From assembly GCA_937877605.1 (NCBI GenBank), contig CALFJA010000061.1, positions 1 through 41,472 on the forward strand: 41,472 bases of DNA, in the 5' to 3' direction. Below, one piece after another: positions 8,291 to 16,728 of this stretch. Source of the stretch: an uncultured Prevotellaceae bacterium (GTDB taxonomy: Bacteria; Bacteroidota; Bacteroidia; Bacteroidales; Bacteroidaceae). Made by a program: the position numbers and the translations under genes. Positions within the stretch are counted from its first letter, which is position 1. Each line of letters opens with the position of its first letter. The notes beneath the pieces are model-generated. The model was not told where the DNA came from. It saw only the letters and a program-made list of their open reading frames with translations, and made no database searches.

Positions 8291-9636
8291 TATTTGGTGT
8301 TGAATATTTGTGGCAGGAAATGGACGAGGTATTTGCGCCAGTTCTCCCAGGTATGTCCTCCGTCTGTTTCGTGATACTGGTATTTGTAGCCTGCGTCGGC
8401 CAGTTTCAGGCGGAAGTCATCGTTCAGTTTCTTCACGAAGTCGTCCTTTCCCAGCGCAATGTAGTACAGTTGCGGCGGTGTCTGGAACTGTTGCTTGAGT
8501 TTTTTGTCCAAGTCGTCGTAGATGGAAAGATGCCCGTCGTTGACGGTATTGGCAACCCCCGAGAGGATGTTGCCCACCTTGCTGTTCGACAGCGAGGGTA
8601 TCAGGTCGTAGAGTTGGCCGAGTTTCTGTGCCACTTTTTCAGCTTTGGTAATTTTCTTTTCGTCCAGCGCGTTGGTAGTCTGGGCGGAGAAGAGCCCCAC
8701 ATAGTCGAACATGTCTGGATTGTTTGCCGAGATGAACAGGGTGTGCAGCCCTCCCAGCGAGAGGCCGGCGATAGCTCGGTGTGCCTTGTCGGGAACGACG
8801 CGGTAGTGGTTTTCGACATACCCTTTGACAATGTCAGGTACGAAGGCCCCCTCAATGACACCGAACATTGACTCTATGTTTGTTGCGGTGGCAGATTTGT
8901 CGGAGTATGGATTTTCTCCGGGGGCAGCCTCCTGGTCAGCAATACCGTTTGGCATGACCACAATCATGGGCACACACCGCTTCGCCGCAATCAGGTTGTC
9001 AAGGATTTGGGGCGCATGTCCCATCTGCGTCCAGGATGTCTCGTCACCTCCCGATCCGTGCAGGAGGTAGAGGACGGGATAGGTGGCACTGTTGTCTTCG
9101 TCATAGCCCGGCGGTGTGTAGACCAGCATGCGCCGGCGGGGCATATCTTTGATGGAAGAGGCATACCATATTTTCTCCACCTTGCCGTGTGGAACATCGT
9201 GGGCAACATAGTCGTCGGCAATTCCACCGGTGACGACAAAGTAACTCAGATAATCGTTTACATCGCGCACAGAGTCGGGATTCATCTGGTCGGTGCAGCG
9301 CTGCCCGTCCACTTCGTAGTAATAGGTGTAGATTTCCGACTCCAAGGGAACCGTGGTGTAGGTCCATACATGTTTCTCGCGCTTCATCTCCACGGCGCCT
9401 TCCTTGCCGAACACCCCTGCAGGTGTGCGGATACTTTTCTCCCGTGGGATGAAACTACCTTTCAGAATGACCGATTCGGCCTTGGGAGCCCGAAACTGGA
9501 AGGTGACCGTTCCGTCGGCATTTATCCGCGGCTGCTTCTTCAGGTGCTGGCTCAATGCCGTCTGGGTTCCAAGCAGCAGCGTGAGGAGAAGAATGAGGAA
9601 TGAGGAGTGAGGAATGTGGAATGTGGAAGGTTTCAT
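8290..9636 (-). CDS. Secreted esterase (Fes/EstD-like alpha/beta hydrolase)
   Basis: 448 residues. A signal peptide (to about residue 30, TQTALSQ) is followed by an N-terminal E-set/IPT-like domain (about 35-140; VTFQFRAPKAESVILKGSF), as in enterochelin-esterase relatives, then an esterase-D-type hydrolase domain. Catalytic features: oxyanion loop LLHGSGGDETSW, nucleophile Ser293 in GLSLGG, and His in DGGHTWENWR near residue 429. It would hydrolyse or transfer an ester in the periplasm. In a flexirubin-type cluster the polyene-resorcinol ester or a glycan ester are candidate substrates (inference). The first residues (KPSTFHIPHSSF) are encoded by a simple-sequence repeat, and no other Met precedes the hydrophobic core. 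Confidence 0.88.
   Translation of the reverse strand: MKPSTFHIPHSSFLILLLTLLLGTQTALSQHLKKQPRINADGTVTFQFRAPKAESVILKGSFIPREKSIRTPAGVFGKEGAVEMKREKHVWTYTTVPLESEIYTYYYEVDGQRCTDQMNPDSVRDVNDYLSYFVVTGGIADDYVAHDVPHGKVEKIWYASSIKDMPRRRMLVYTPPGYDEDNSATYPVLYLLHGSGGDETSWTQMGHAPQILDNLIAAKRCVPMIVVMPNGIADQEAAPGENPYSDKSATATNIESMFGVIEGAFVPDIVKGYVENHYRVVPDKAHRAIAGLSLGGLHTLFISANNPDMFDYVGLFSAQTTNALDEKKITKAEKVAQKLGQLYDLIPSLSNSKVGNILSGVANTVNDGHLSIYDDLDKKLKQQFQTPPQLYYIALGKDDFVKKLNDDFRLKLADAGYKYQYHETDGGHTWENWRKYLVHFLPQIFNTK
9583..9630. repeat. Simple GAGGAATG/GTGGAATG repeat overlapping a gene start
   Basis: Purine-rich short-period repeat (units GAATGAG, GAGTGAG and GAATGTG). It lies inside the first codons of the esterase gene and encodes the His/Ser/Pro/Phe-rich n-region of its signal peptide. 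Such tracts can change length by slippage. Confidence 0.65.
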
Positions 9637-9658
9637 GGATAAAGGAGGAATGGTGGAA

Positions 9659-10804
9659 TTAAGCGATTTCCTGTTGGGCGCGGAGTTTGTTTTTCAGCGG
9701 ATTGGCGTAGATGGCCAGCAAGATGTCTTTCAGCACATCGATGTTGTCGGAGTAATGCTCCAACTTGGCGAGGTGTTTCTCAAATCTTTGTTTTTCTTCC
9801 AGGGTGTAGTGGCTGGTAAACCTTTCCTGTCCGTAGCGCATATCGTAGGCAATGTAATTGTTGGGATAGAGCCTGTAGGCATCGATAACGCGTTGGTCAA
9901 TCAATCGTGCAACCTGTTTGTGGTATTCATTGTGCGTACAATCGTTAAACTGCATCAAGTCCAGTTCGTTGATGCCCTTGCAGAAGTGGAAATGCACCCT
10001 TCCCTTGGGCTGAAGTATTCCGGTGAGTATGCTGTTGAGGTCTTCTCCTGGCTTCTTGATGTATTTCTCGACAGTCCTGCTTTCGTAGAGTTCGATTGCT
10101 TTCAGGATGTCGCACGACTCCCATTCGTAGGAAACGGCAATGGGTATGATGTGCAGTTCCTGGAGTGCCGCAATCTTGTTCTCGGTCTTGCTCATGCAGA
10201 ACATCTTTATAATGCCTTGGTCGGTTTGGTCGTTTCCGTCCTTGGTGCGTCCGTTGCGTTGTGCAATCCAGACGGATTCCCGTTGCCCGACGATGGTATG
10301 TCGGATGTATTCAGACAGATGAAGGGAACTCTTATAGAACTCCTTGATGCTTCCTCCCGGCCGTTCTACGCGGAACATTTTATTGGACTTGCCAATATCT
10401 ATTACCAAGGGATTCATCATAAGATTGGCTCCGAAGGTGATTTGCGATGTCTGTAGCCCGATGTCTACCAGCAGATTCTGCAGCAACGAGGCATCGAGCA
10501 TAATGTCCCTGTGGTTGCTTACAAAGAGGTAGGCCTTGTTCTTTTCAAGTTGCTCGGCACCGCTATAGGTGAATTTTGTGATGCTCTTGTGTTTGATTTG
10601 CTCGTTCACCTGGTACATGATGCCCCGTTGGAAATCGTCGGTGGTCTTGAAACCATGCAGCATCTGCCGCACTTCTTCAAGGGATTTGTCAGGACATACA
10701 TAGGATGCAAGCAGTGGAAGCATCTGACTGTTGGCGATGCGTTCCATGGCCGCAGGTATTTCTTCGTCGTTGTAGGGGCGGATGTCGTCGAAGGAAGTGT
10801 TCAT
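9659..10804 (-). CDS. PlsC-superfamily glycerolipid acyltransferase
   Basis: 381 residues from the chosen start ATG 10804 (MNTSFDDIRPYNDEEIP). The frame runs on to 10852, but those residues come from repetitive spacer. A motif-I NH-x4-D equivalent is seen in FVSNHRDIMLD, followed by LVIDIGKSNKMFRVERPGG. Long helical N- and C-terminal extensions make it larger than a simple lysophosphatidate acyltransferase and place it near the 1-acyl-glycerol-3-phosphate acyltransferase-like proteins of Bacteroidetes pigment clusters. It is predicted to be cytosolic or membrane-associated and to acylate a lipid or hydroxyl-bearing intermediate. I see no membrane helix. Next to the MMPL-acyltransferase fusion, it may join or anchor the polyene (inference). 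Confidence 0.8.
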   Translation of the reverse strand: MNTSFDDIRPYNDEEIPAAMERIANSQMLPLLASYVCPDKSLEEVRQMLHGFKTTDDFQRGIMYQVNEQIKHKSITKFTYSGAEQLEKNKAYLFVSNHRDIMLDASLLQNLLVDIGLQTSQITFGANLMMNPLVIDIGKSNKMFRVERPGGSIKEFYKSSLHLSEYIRHTIVGQRESVWIAQRNGRTKDGNDQTDQGIIKMFCMSKTENKIAALQELHIIPIAVSYEWESCDILKAIELYESRTVEKYIKKPGEDLNSILTGILQPKGRVHFHFCKGINELDLMQFNDCTHNEYHKQVARLIDQRVIDAYRLYPNNYIAYDMRYGQERFTSHYTLEEKQRFEKHLAKLEHYSDNIDVLKDILLAIYANPLKNKLRAQQEIA

Positions 10805-10805
10805 A

Positions 10806-10870
10806 TTCTTGAGGTTTGAGGTTTTAAGGTTCTTAAGACTCGCGTCGCTCATATAAGCGGGCAGAGCCCG
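10806..10870. repeat. Repeat-rich spacer with small inverted repeats
   Basis: 10806-10838 contains TTGAGG/TTTTAAGG-type units related to the 16-bp tandem repeat at 6654-6701. It is followed by small inverted repeats, CGCT/AGCG at 10846-10859 and CGGGC/GCCCG at 10858-10870. It separates the MMPL gene stop from the acyltransferase start. There is no T-tract, so it does not look like a full terminator. Confidence 0.5.
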
Positions 10871-10882
10871 ATCGGTGGGTTT

Positions 10883-13800
10883 TTATTTAAGAATTTCTGC
10901 GAGGTTGATTACTTCTGTGCCTTCTGTGTGGCTCATCGCGGCTGCTTCATCGTCAATGAGAATAGCCTGGAGGTTTCGTGGATTCGGTTCGCAGCAGGAA
11001 AGCAATGCCACCTCGTCTTCGTCGTAGGCATAGGAGCGTACCTCAATATCTGGATGAACCAGTGCGAAGAGCAGGGAGAACTGCCCGTTGCCTGCATTGA
11101 CAATGGACACGGCTGAGGGATGTTGCTCGTTTTTCGGGCGGTAATTGTCTATCCATTGACTGAAATCATCGTATCTTTTCAGCAACAGGCGAGTTTCTTT
11201 CTCAATGGATATACCTTTATATATATATTTATAGATGATGTAATCGTGGAAATAATGGGTAGTTTCAAGTTTTTTCTTGAAGTGGGAATAATGGTCGGCA
11301 AAGTGTTTATGGAACGCATTTGTCCGTTTGAGCAGAGTTCCGCCCAATGAGCCTAGTTGGTCGTTCGTTATGCGCTTGCCTATCTCGAGTCCAACCTTTC
11401 CTCGTGAAGCAAAAGCACTTCCCCTCGGCATTACATGGTCGGCACCATGGAGGTAGACGGGAAGCATATCGGCACCGATTTCTTCGGCAATAAAGAAAGC
11501 ACCTTTGTGGAAGCGTGAGATACAGCCTTCGTTTCGCTTCCCCTCAGGGAATATCACCACGCTATATCCTTTTTCTACGGCTTTTCGGATGCTGTTAATC
11601 AACGATTCCATCGGCTGATCCAGTTTGATATAGCCTGCCAGGCGGAACATAGGATGGACAATGGGATTTCTCCAGACCTTGTTGCTGATAAGCAAAAGGA
11701 TGCGTGGGTTCATGGCCAGCATGTAAATCGGGTCTAGAATGGACTGGTGGTTGCACATAACGATGCTTCCACGGCTGAAATCCTCGCCATTTGGGTTGCT
11801 TATATTGGTGGTTACGCCCCACATGTGCCTTACATTCATTCGCATGACGCAGCAGATAAAACGATGGAACCAGTCGTCCCGTTTCTCGTGCGATATGGGA
11901 AGTAGCCGCAGCATCAGACCAATGATACTGCCGACAGCCAGTTCAAGAATGTAGATAACCGTACAAAATGCCGTTCGTATCACCTTTTCCATAGTGATGG
12001 GTGTACGCCTTGTTCCCTTTTCTGTACGGACCAGCCATCCATAAATGGTTGGAGGAATAACCCAAGCCATCAGTACCACCGTCAGCATACCAACGATGGT
12101 AACTTCTGCTAGGGAATGAAGTGCGGGATGCTTGGCGACGATTAGCGAACCGATACCGATGAACATGATGAGGGCGGAGATGACAATACTGTTCTTGAAC
12201 GACGGCAGGAGTTTCTTCTTGTAGGCGAATTCGTTGATAAGTCCGTCGGTCATGAAGATGGTGTAGTCGTCTCCCTGACCAAAGATGAAGGTTGCCAAGA
12301 TGACATTCACTATGTTAAACTGCATGCCAAAGATGAACATCATTCCCAAAATCCATAGCCATCCCATAGCCATCGGCAGGAAGGCGAGTAGGCTGAGTTC
12401 AATTCTTCCAAACGACAACCAGAGAAAAAGGAATACAATGAAACCACAGGCAAAGCCAATATAGTTGAAGTCGTTTGACAAGGAGCGGGCCACGGCACTG
12501 TTCATTCCCATAAAGTCGAAAGCATAGCCCGTTGCTCCGAGACTTTCGTTCAGAACCGCCTCTATCTGCGCTATGTTCTTGTCCGTGGCATCGATGACAT
12601 CAACAACGGCACAGTTTCCTGTGCTTTGGCTGAACGAATTGCTTAGCAAGACAGTGCGTATAGGCTCGAAATATTCGAATGGTTGTGGAGTGTAGGTGGC
12701 TGAAACGATATTTTCAAATCCCAGGAAAGCATCTCCTGCGAACCCATATTGGGGAGCTTCGTGTTTCAACGAAACGATAATTTGTTCACGATGGGCGTCC
12801 CAAAACTTGTTCCATCTGTCTATGCGTGCTTGCTGTTCCTGCTGTGATGCAATAAAGAAGGTGACATTACTGTAATTGTTTATCTCTCCCTTCTTTCTCA
12901 TTGCTTCCAGTTTGGGATTCATGGACATTCTTGCCTGAAGGGCTTCTTCCCAGGTGTTGCCTTCCGTCACCAAGTAGACATTGGTAGTATCGCTCAATCC
13001 TGCCGATGCGTTCATGTCCGACAGCAGTTGTTGCTGTTTGGGCGTCATGTAGTTGATGTGGTGCATGTTCGTGTCGAAAGAGGTCCCCAGGCTGAAGTAG
13101 CCGAAGACAATCGTCAGCACAAAAATGAGCAGCAACAGCCATTTGTGCCGTTCTGGCTCCATGGATGAAATCTTTCCGAATGACAGGTGCTCTTCCCCCG
13201 TTTTGAATTTTTGTTTAACAAGGTGGGGAAGAAATACCAGAACGAAGAGAATAGTTCCCACTAACATGAACGCGGCAAATAGCCCCAAGTCGCGAAGTGC
13301 CGGGGCGTCCAGTGGCATCAGGGCGACAAAGGCACCCACGGTGGTGATGTTTCCGATGAGCAATGGCGACACCATGTCCTTTAACACCTCTCGGACGGTA
13401 CCTCCATGGTCGGTATGTGCGATGAAATGCAGCGGGTAGTTGACGGCTATTCCAATAATGATTGATCCGATACCCAGAACAATCAGTGATACATCAGTCC
13501 GTAAGACAGCAATGAACCCCATGGCAAAGAGCCAACCGAAGAGGATGGACATGCCTATGAGGAGGAGATTCTTGACACGGTGGAATGCAAAAACCAGCAG
13601 CAGGAGAATCAGCGTCACGGCGATGGATATGGCCCATTGACTGTCGGACTTTATCTGCTGTGCGTTACCAACGGCAATCACAGGAGAACCGGTGCTGTTC
13701 ACCTCGACATCCGGTACGGCCTGCATCGTTTGCCATGCTACGCTGTCCACATAGTTGACCAGCAGGTTGTTGTTGGACGACTCCATGGCACCGTAGGGTG

Positions 13801-14458
13801 ATGTCAGCATTGCCACGGCATATTGTTGGCCCGAGGTGAAGATGTAGCCGTCGTCAATCTCAATGGGCATTGACCGCTGTCGTGCCTGCAAGCGTTCCAA
13901 CACCGGGGCGAACAGTCCCAACGGGTCGTTGCTTATGTTGGCAGAGAAGAAACCGGTCGCCGGCATCATTATCATCTGTACATCGCTGGCAAGTTGGTTT
14001 TTAATAAATTCGGGCTCTGCCAGGCATCGCTCCATCCTGATATAGTCAGAGTCTGTGAGCATCAGTGGCATGTTGTGGTAGATAAAGTTGGTGATGCCTG
14101 CCACTTTCTCGAAGTCCACCTGTGTAGTGATTTCCTTGATATGGCGGATGCCTTCGCCTGCCTTCAATTGTTCGGCAAAGGTCTCAACTGATTCCGTCAC
14201 CTTCTCAATGTTGTCGGCGGTGGAACCTTCTTTTGCCTTGAACATGACGAAGATGCGCTGGCCTCCCGAGATGTCTTGGTAAAGGGAGATGGCTTTCTGC
14301 TCGTTGCCGCTTACCGGAAGAAAGTCGTAGATGTTCTCGTTGTATTTCAGCGAAGACACCATTGCAAGCAATACGGCCGTAATTAGCAGGAGCAGCCCCA
14401 TGCAGAGGCGGCGATGCTGGCGGAGAGTGTCAAATATATGTAGGAAAAAATGGACCAT
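10883..14458 (-). CDS. MMPL/RND exporter fused to acyltransferase and SAM-fold domain
   Basis: 1191 residues in three parts. Residues about 1-830 form an MMPL-type RND transporter: TM1 near 12-36, a large periplasmic loop, a five-helix bundle, a second periplasmic loop (about 460-620) and a second helix bundle containing FGQGDDYTIFMTDG. Residues about 880-1060 form a PlsC acyltransferase with NHQSILD (Asn903) and FPEGKRNE (near 967). The C-terminal part (about 1075-1191) looks like a reduced Rossmann methyltransferase fold (SIVNAGNGQFSLLFAL) and is probably non-catalytic. Aryl-polyene clusters encode an MMPL exporter (ApeM); this fused form would couple acylation to export across the inner membrane (inference). 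It begins 3 nt after the upstream hydrolase stop. Confidence 0.9.
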   Translation of the reverse strand: MVHFFLHIFDTLRQHRRLCMGLLLLITAVLLAMVSSLKYNENIYDFLPVSGNEQKAISLYQDISGGQRIFVMFKAKEGSTADNIEKVTESVETFAEQLKAGEGIRHIKEITTQVDFEKVAGITNFIYHNMPLMLTDSDYIRMERCLAEPEFIKNQLASDVQMIMMPATGFFSANISNDPLGLFAPVLERLQARQRSMPIEIDDGYIFTSGQQYAVAMLTSPYGAMESSNNNLLVNYVDSVAWQTMQAVPDVEVNSTGSPVIAVGNAQQIKSDSQWAISIAVTLILLLLVFAFHRVKNLLLIGMSILFGWLFAMGFIAVLRTDVSLIVLGIGSIIIGIAVNYPLHFIAHTDHGGTVREVLKDMVSPLLIGNITTVGAFVALMPLDAPALRDLGLFAAFMLVGTILFVLVFLPHLVKQKFKTGEEHLSFGKISSMEPERHKWLLLLIFVLTIVFGYFSLGTSFDTNMHHINYMTPKQQQLLSDMNASAGLSDTTNVYLVTEGNTWEEALQARMSMNPKLEAMRKKGEINNYSNVTFFIASQQEQQARIDRWNKFWDAHREQIIVSLKHEAPQYGFAGDAFLGFENIVSATYTPQPFEYFEPIRTVLLSNSFSQSTGNCAVVDVIDATDKNIAQIEAVLNESLGATGYAFDFMGMNSAVARSLSNDFNYIGFACGFIVFLFLWLSFGRIELSLLAFLPMAMGWLWILGMMFIFGMQFNIVNVILATFIFGQGDDYTIFMTDGLINEFAYKKKLLPSFKNSIVISALIMFIGIGSLIVAKHPALHSLAEVTIVGMLTVVLMAWVIPPTIYGWLVRTEKGTRRTPITMEKVIRTAFCTVIYILELAVGSIIGLMLRLLPISHEKRDDWFHRFICCVMRMNVRHMWGVTTNISNPNGEDFSRGSIVMCNHQSILDPIYMLAMNPRILLLISNKVWRNPIVHPMFRLAGYIKLDQPMESLINSIRKAVEKGYSVVIFPEGKRNEGCISRFHKGAFFIAEEIGADMLPVYLHGADHVMPRGSAFASRGKVGLEIGKRITNDQLGSLGGTLLKRTNAFHKHFADHYSHFKKKLETTHYFHDYIIYKYIYKGISIEKETRLLLKRYDDFSQWIDNYRPKNEQHPSAVSIVNAGNGQFSLLFALVHPDIEVRSYAYDEDEVALLSCCEPNPRNLQAILIDDEAAAMSHTEGTEVINLAEILK

Positions 14459-14461
14459 TAC

Positions 14462-15274
14462 CTATATCTGTTTAGAGGGAAACAAGGCGTATAGCCAATC
14501 GAGAAATCGCTTCTTCCATTGTATTGCCTCGGTTGTTGTCTTTGATGCAACGCTCCCAAAGCCATGCCCCCCGGTGCGATATCGCTCATAAACATGTTGC
14601 ACCTTATGTGCGGTCAAGGCTGAGTCGAGCAGCACAGCGTTGTAGGGGTCGACGACAGGGTCGTCTTCGCAATTCATGAGGAATACCGGCGGGCAGTTGT
14701 CCTTTACATGTTTTTCAAGTGAAAGGGAGTCTTTCAAGGCCCGTTTGGGAAATTCTCCCAGAAGTCCGCGGCGCGAACGCTTGTGGGTGCAGGGATGTGT
14801 CATCGAAACTACCGGGTAGCACGGCACCACGAACCTGGGACATCTTGCCTGTCCAGCCAGTTGTTCCGATGCATGCATCACCAAGTGACCGCCGGCCGAG
14901 AACCCCATGAACCCGAGGCGTGCAGGATTGATACCATAAATGGAGGCTTTGCTTCGGACTTCATCCATGGCACGGCAAAGATCCTTGTACCCAGCGGGAA
15001 ATGTCCTGCCTGGAGCACGGAAGTGATAGGCGTACGATGCCCAGCCGGCATGGCTATACTCGAGAACGAATGCCGCTATCCCGTTCTCGTTCAGCCAAAC
15101 GGCAACGGAGTCACCTTCAATCTCTTTGTCCAGCCAGAAATAGCTTCCGCCCGGACAGACGATGACTCCTATGCCCAATGGATTCTCTTTCGGGATGTAT
15201 GCCTTGAGCTTGTAGGCCTGGAGATGCAGGCTTACAGTGCAAAAGAGCAGTCCCCAAAAGAATCGAAACTTCAT
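14462..15274 (-). CDS. Secreted alpha/beta hydrolase, BD-FAE/acetyl-esterase-like
   Basis: 270 residues with a signal peptide (cleavage near residue 20, LHLQA). Core hydrolase motifs: VIVCPGGSYFW (oxyanion loop, HGG-type variant), nucleophile Ser126 in GFSAGGH, acid in NCEDDPVV and His in TGGHGFGS. This pattern matches the acetyl-xylan-esterase/BD-FAE group. It is the second exported esterase of the cluster, the first being at 8290. The start overlaps the preceding BtrH-like gene by 4 nt (ATGA type), so they are translationally coupled. A role in trimming or transferring an ester of the exported pigment is plausible but not shown. Confidence 0.86.
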   Translation of the reverse strand: MKFRFFWGLLFCTVSLHLQAYKLKAYIPKENPLGIGVIVCPGGSYFWLDKEIEGDSVAVWLNENGIAAFVLEYSHAGWASYAYHFRAPGRTFPAGYKDLCRAMDEVRSKASIYGINPARLGFMGFSAGGHLVMHASEQLAGQARCPRFVVPCYPVVSMTHPCTHKRSRRGLLGEFPKRALKDSLSLEKHVKDNCPPVFLMNCEDDPVVDPYNAVLLDSALTAHKVQHVYERYRTGGHGFGSVASKTTTEAIQWKKRFLDWLYALFPSKQI

Positions 15275-16305
15275 GTAAGGTGTGATGTTACTTCTTTATC
15301 CAGTTCCGTGAAGAACACTTTTTCCATGTTGGCGATGCGTTCCAGCAGGTTGCCAAGGTCGTTGTAAGTGTATGTTTCGCCCTCACGCTTCTTGAAGATG
15401 CGAGATGCTTTGTAGGCAAATTCTCTCCAGAGGTCGCCTATTTCGGTAATCCTTTTGGAGTATGCGTTTAGGCTTTGAAGGCCAGTCAGGTCGGCTGCTT
15501 CCTGCAAGAAGGCTCCGTAGACGAACCGGAATCCGGCACCACCAGTACCGATTTCCTCCAGCATGCGGATGATTTGTGCCAGATTGAGTTTTGCCCGCCG
15601 TGTTCCCATCTTTTCTTCCCATTTGCGGATGCGCTTGGAGAGATAGAATATTCCGTTTGTTCCGACGAAAGGCACAAAGCGTGGTTGCGAAACCATGTTC
15701 CTGCAGGTCTTGTGTATGGCCTTCAACACCAGCGGTCGCAAATCGGGAAGCCTTTCGGGCATTTCCTTAATCCAGTACATCTGCCCCAGCAGCGGGTAGG
15801 TTCCACCCTTGGCAAATCTTACCTTTATCAGGTCCTCGCGGGAAATAGTGACGCGCTGTGTGGCATTTGAGTCGAGCACGCTATACTCATTGGTTGCAGT
15901 ATCTTTCCCGATGATGCAGATGTTGTGGCCGTTGAAATGGAAGCGGTACTCTATCGGGATATAGGGCAGATAGTACATGCCTACCACGCATCCCACGGGG
16001 CGTCTTTCTTCCAGCAGCAGATGGTCCAGGGTTGCCATGGCTTTCTCTTTGTTGAAAAAGCGTTTTGTTGCGGTCTTGATGCCCAGCAGTCGGGTGATGC
16101 GTTGGAAGAGCACTCCCGGGAATGTCCGAAACGAAGTGACAGGCATGCCACTCATTTTTATAAAAGGTATGTGGGTGAAGAATAACCCACTGGCCAATCC
16201 GAATATCATGGGTTCGGACAGATTTACATTATAATACCGCAACAGCGATGAAATGGCCCCGTTTTCACAATGCGCGGCAGTCTGGTGCGTCAGTTCTAAT
16301 TCCAT
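15271..16305 (-). CDS. BtrH-like acyltransferase-fold protein
   Basis: 344 residues. The N-terminal half has the BtrH_N pattern (butirosin biosynthesis protein H family, papain/C39-like fold): Cys-containing H-C-E-N-G-A near residue 12, GLASGLFFTH, then a His in FHFNGHNICIIG and an Asp in YSVLDSN, a plausible Cys-His-Asp triad. In butirosin synthesis BtrH moves an ACP-bound acyl chain onto an amine, so here it may transfer an ACP-bound chain to another acceptor (inference from family). The C-terminal half is helical (about 180-340) and has no clear match. It is flanked by a small HTH-like protein (7 nt upstream) and the overlapping secreted hydrolase downstream. Confidence 0.8.
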   Translation of the reverse strand: MELELTHQTAAHCENGAISSLLRYYNVNLSEPMIFGLASGLFFTHIPFIKMSGMPVTSFRTFPGVLFQRITRLLGIKTATKRFFNKEKAMATLDHLLLEERRPVGCVVGMYYLPYIPIEYRFHFNGHNICIIGKDTATNEYSVLDSNATQRVTISREDLIKVRFAKGGTYPLLGQMYWIKEMPERLPDLRPLVLKAIHKTCRNMVSQPRFVPFVGTNGIFYLSKRIRKWEEKMGTRRAKLNLAQIIRMLEEIGTGGAGFRFVYGAFLQEAADLTGLQSLNAYSKRITEIGDLWREFAYKASRIFKKREGETYTYNDLGNLLERIANMEKVFFTELDKEVTSHLT

Positions 16306-16312
16306 AGTTGTT

Positions 16313-16714
16313 CTATTCGGGGATGCTTTTCAACTCTTCCACGCTGATGCGCAATGCATCGGCGTAGGTCTTGAGCGTTTCTTCGTCCAGTTTGGCAAAA
16401 TGCTTTGGCTGGGTATGCTTCCTGATGGTACGCTTCGAAAAGCCAGTATAATCCGAAAGAAGCCCGACGGGCATGAGATTCCGTTCACGGTGGTAGGCCA
16501 GTGGGCTTAATTTTCCTCTTCTGACATCGGCCAGGATTTCTTCGCAGCGTTCATGAATGTCGTCGAGCGTAATCTCAAGGGCATCGTTCTTCGGTGTCCA
16601 TCCGTCGCTCATGACCTTTTGATAGCGCCCCTCGCTGTCAACGGCATAGTCCACATCGCGGACAACGCTGTCCTTATAGTATTTCAAGTCCTGCGGAACT
16701 TCTTCTACTTTCAT
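16313..16714 (-). CDS. Small soluble protein with HTH-like C-terminus
   Basis: 133 residues with no signal peptide or membrane segment. The last about 55 residues (LLSDYTGFSKRTIRKHTQPKHF, then LDEETLKTYADALRISVEEL) look like a Cro/HTH_3-type helix-turn-helix, where the second part resembles the L-x-x-h-A-x-x-h helix of that fold. The first half is acidic and charged (residues about 1-60). It could be a regulator, an antitoxin-like protein or a protein-interaction partner of the neighbouring DarB or BtrH-like enzymes. It lies tightly between them (14 nt and 7 nt gaps), so it belongs to the pathway operon. Function unknown. Confidence 0.65.
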   Translation of the reverse strand: MKVEEVPQDLKYYKDSVVRDVDYAVDSEGRYQKVMSDGWTPKNDALEITLDDIHERCEEILADVRRGKLSPLAYHRERNLMPVGLLSDYTGFSKRTIRKHTQPKHFAKLDEETLKTYADALRISVEELKSIPE

Positions 16715-16728
16715 CTTCGTTCAATTGT

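Noticed and set aside
10858..10870. Terminator after the MMPL gene
   Set aside because: The stem is only 5 bp and no T-run follows in the direction of transcription; the next gene is closely spaced.
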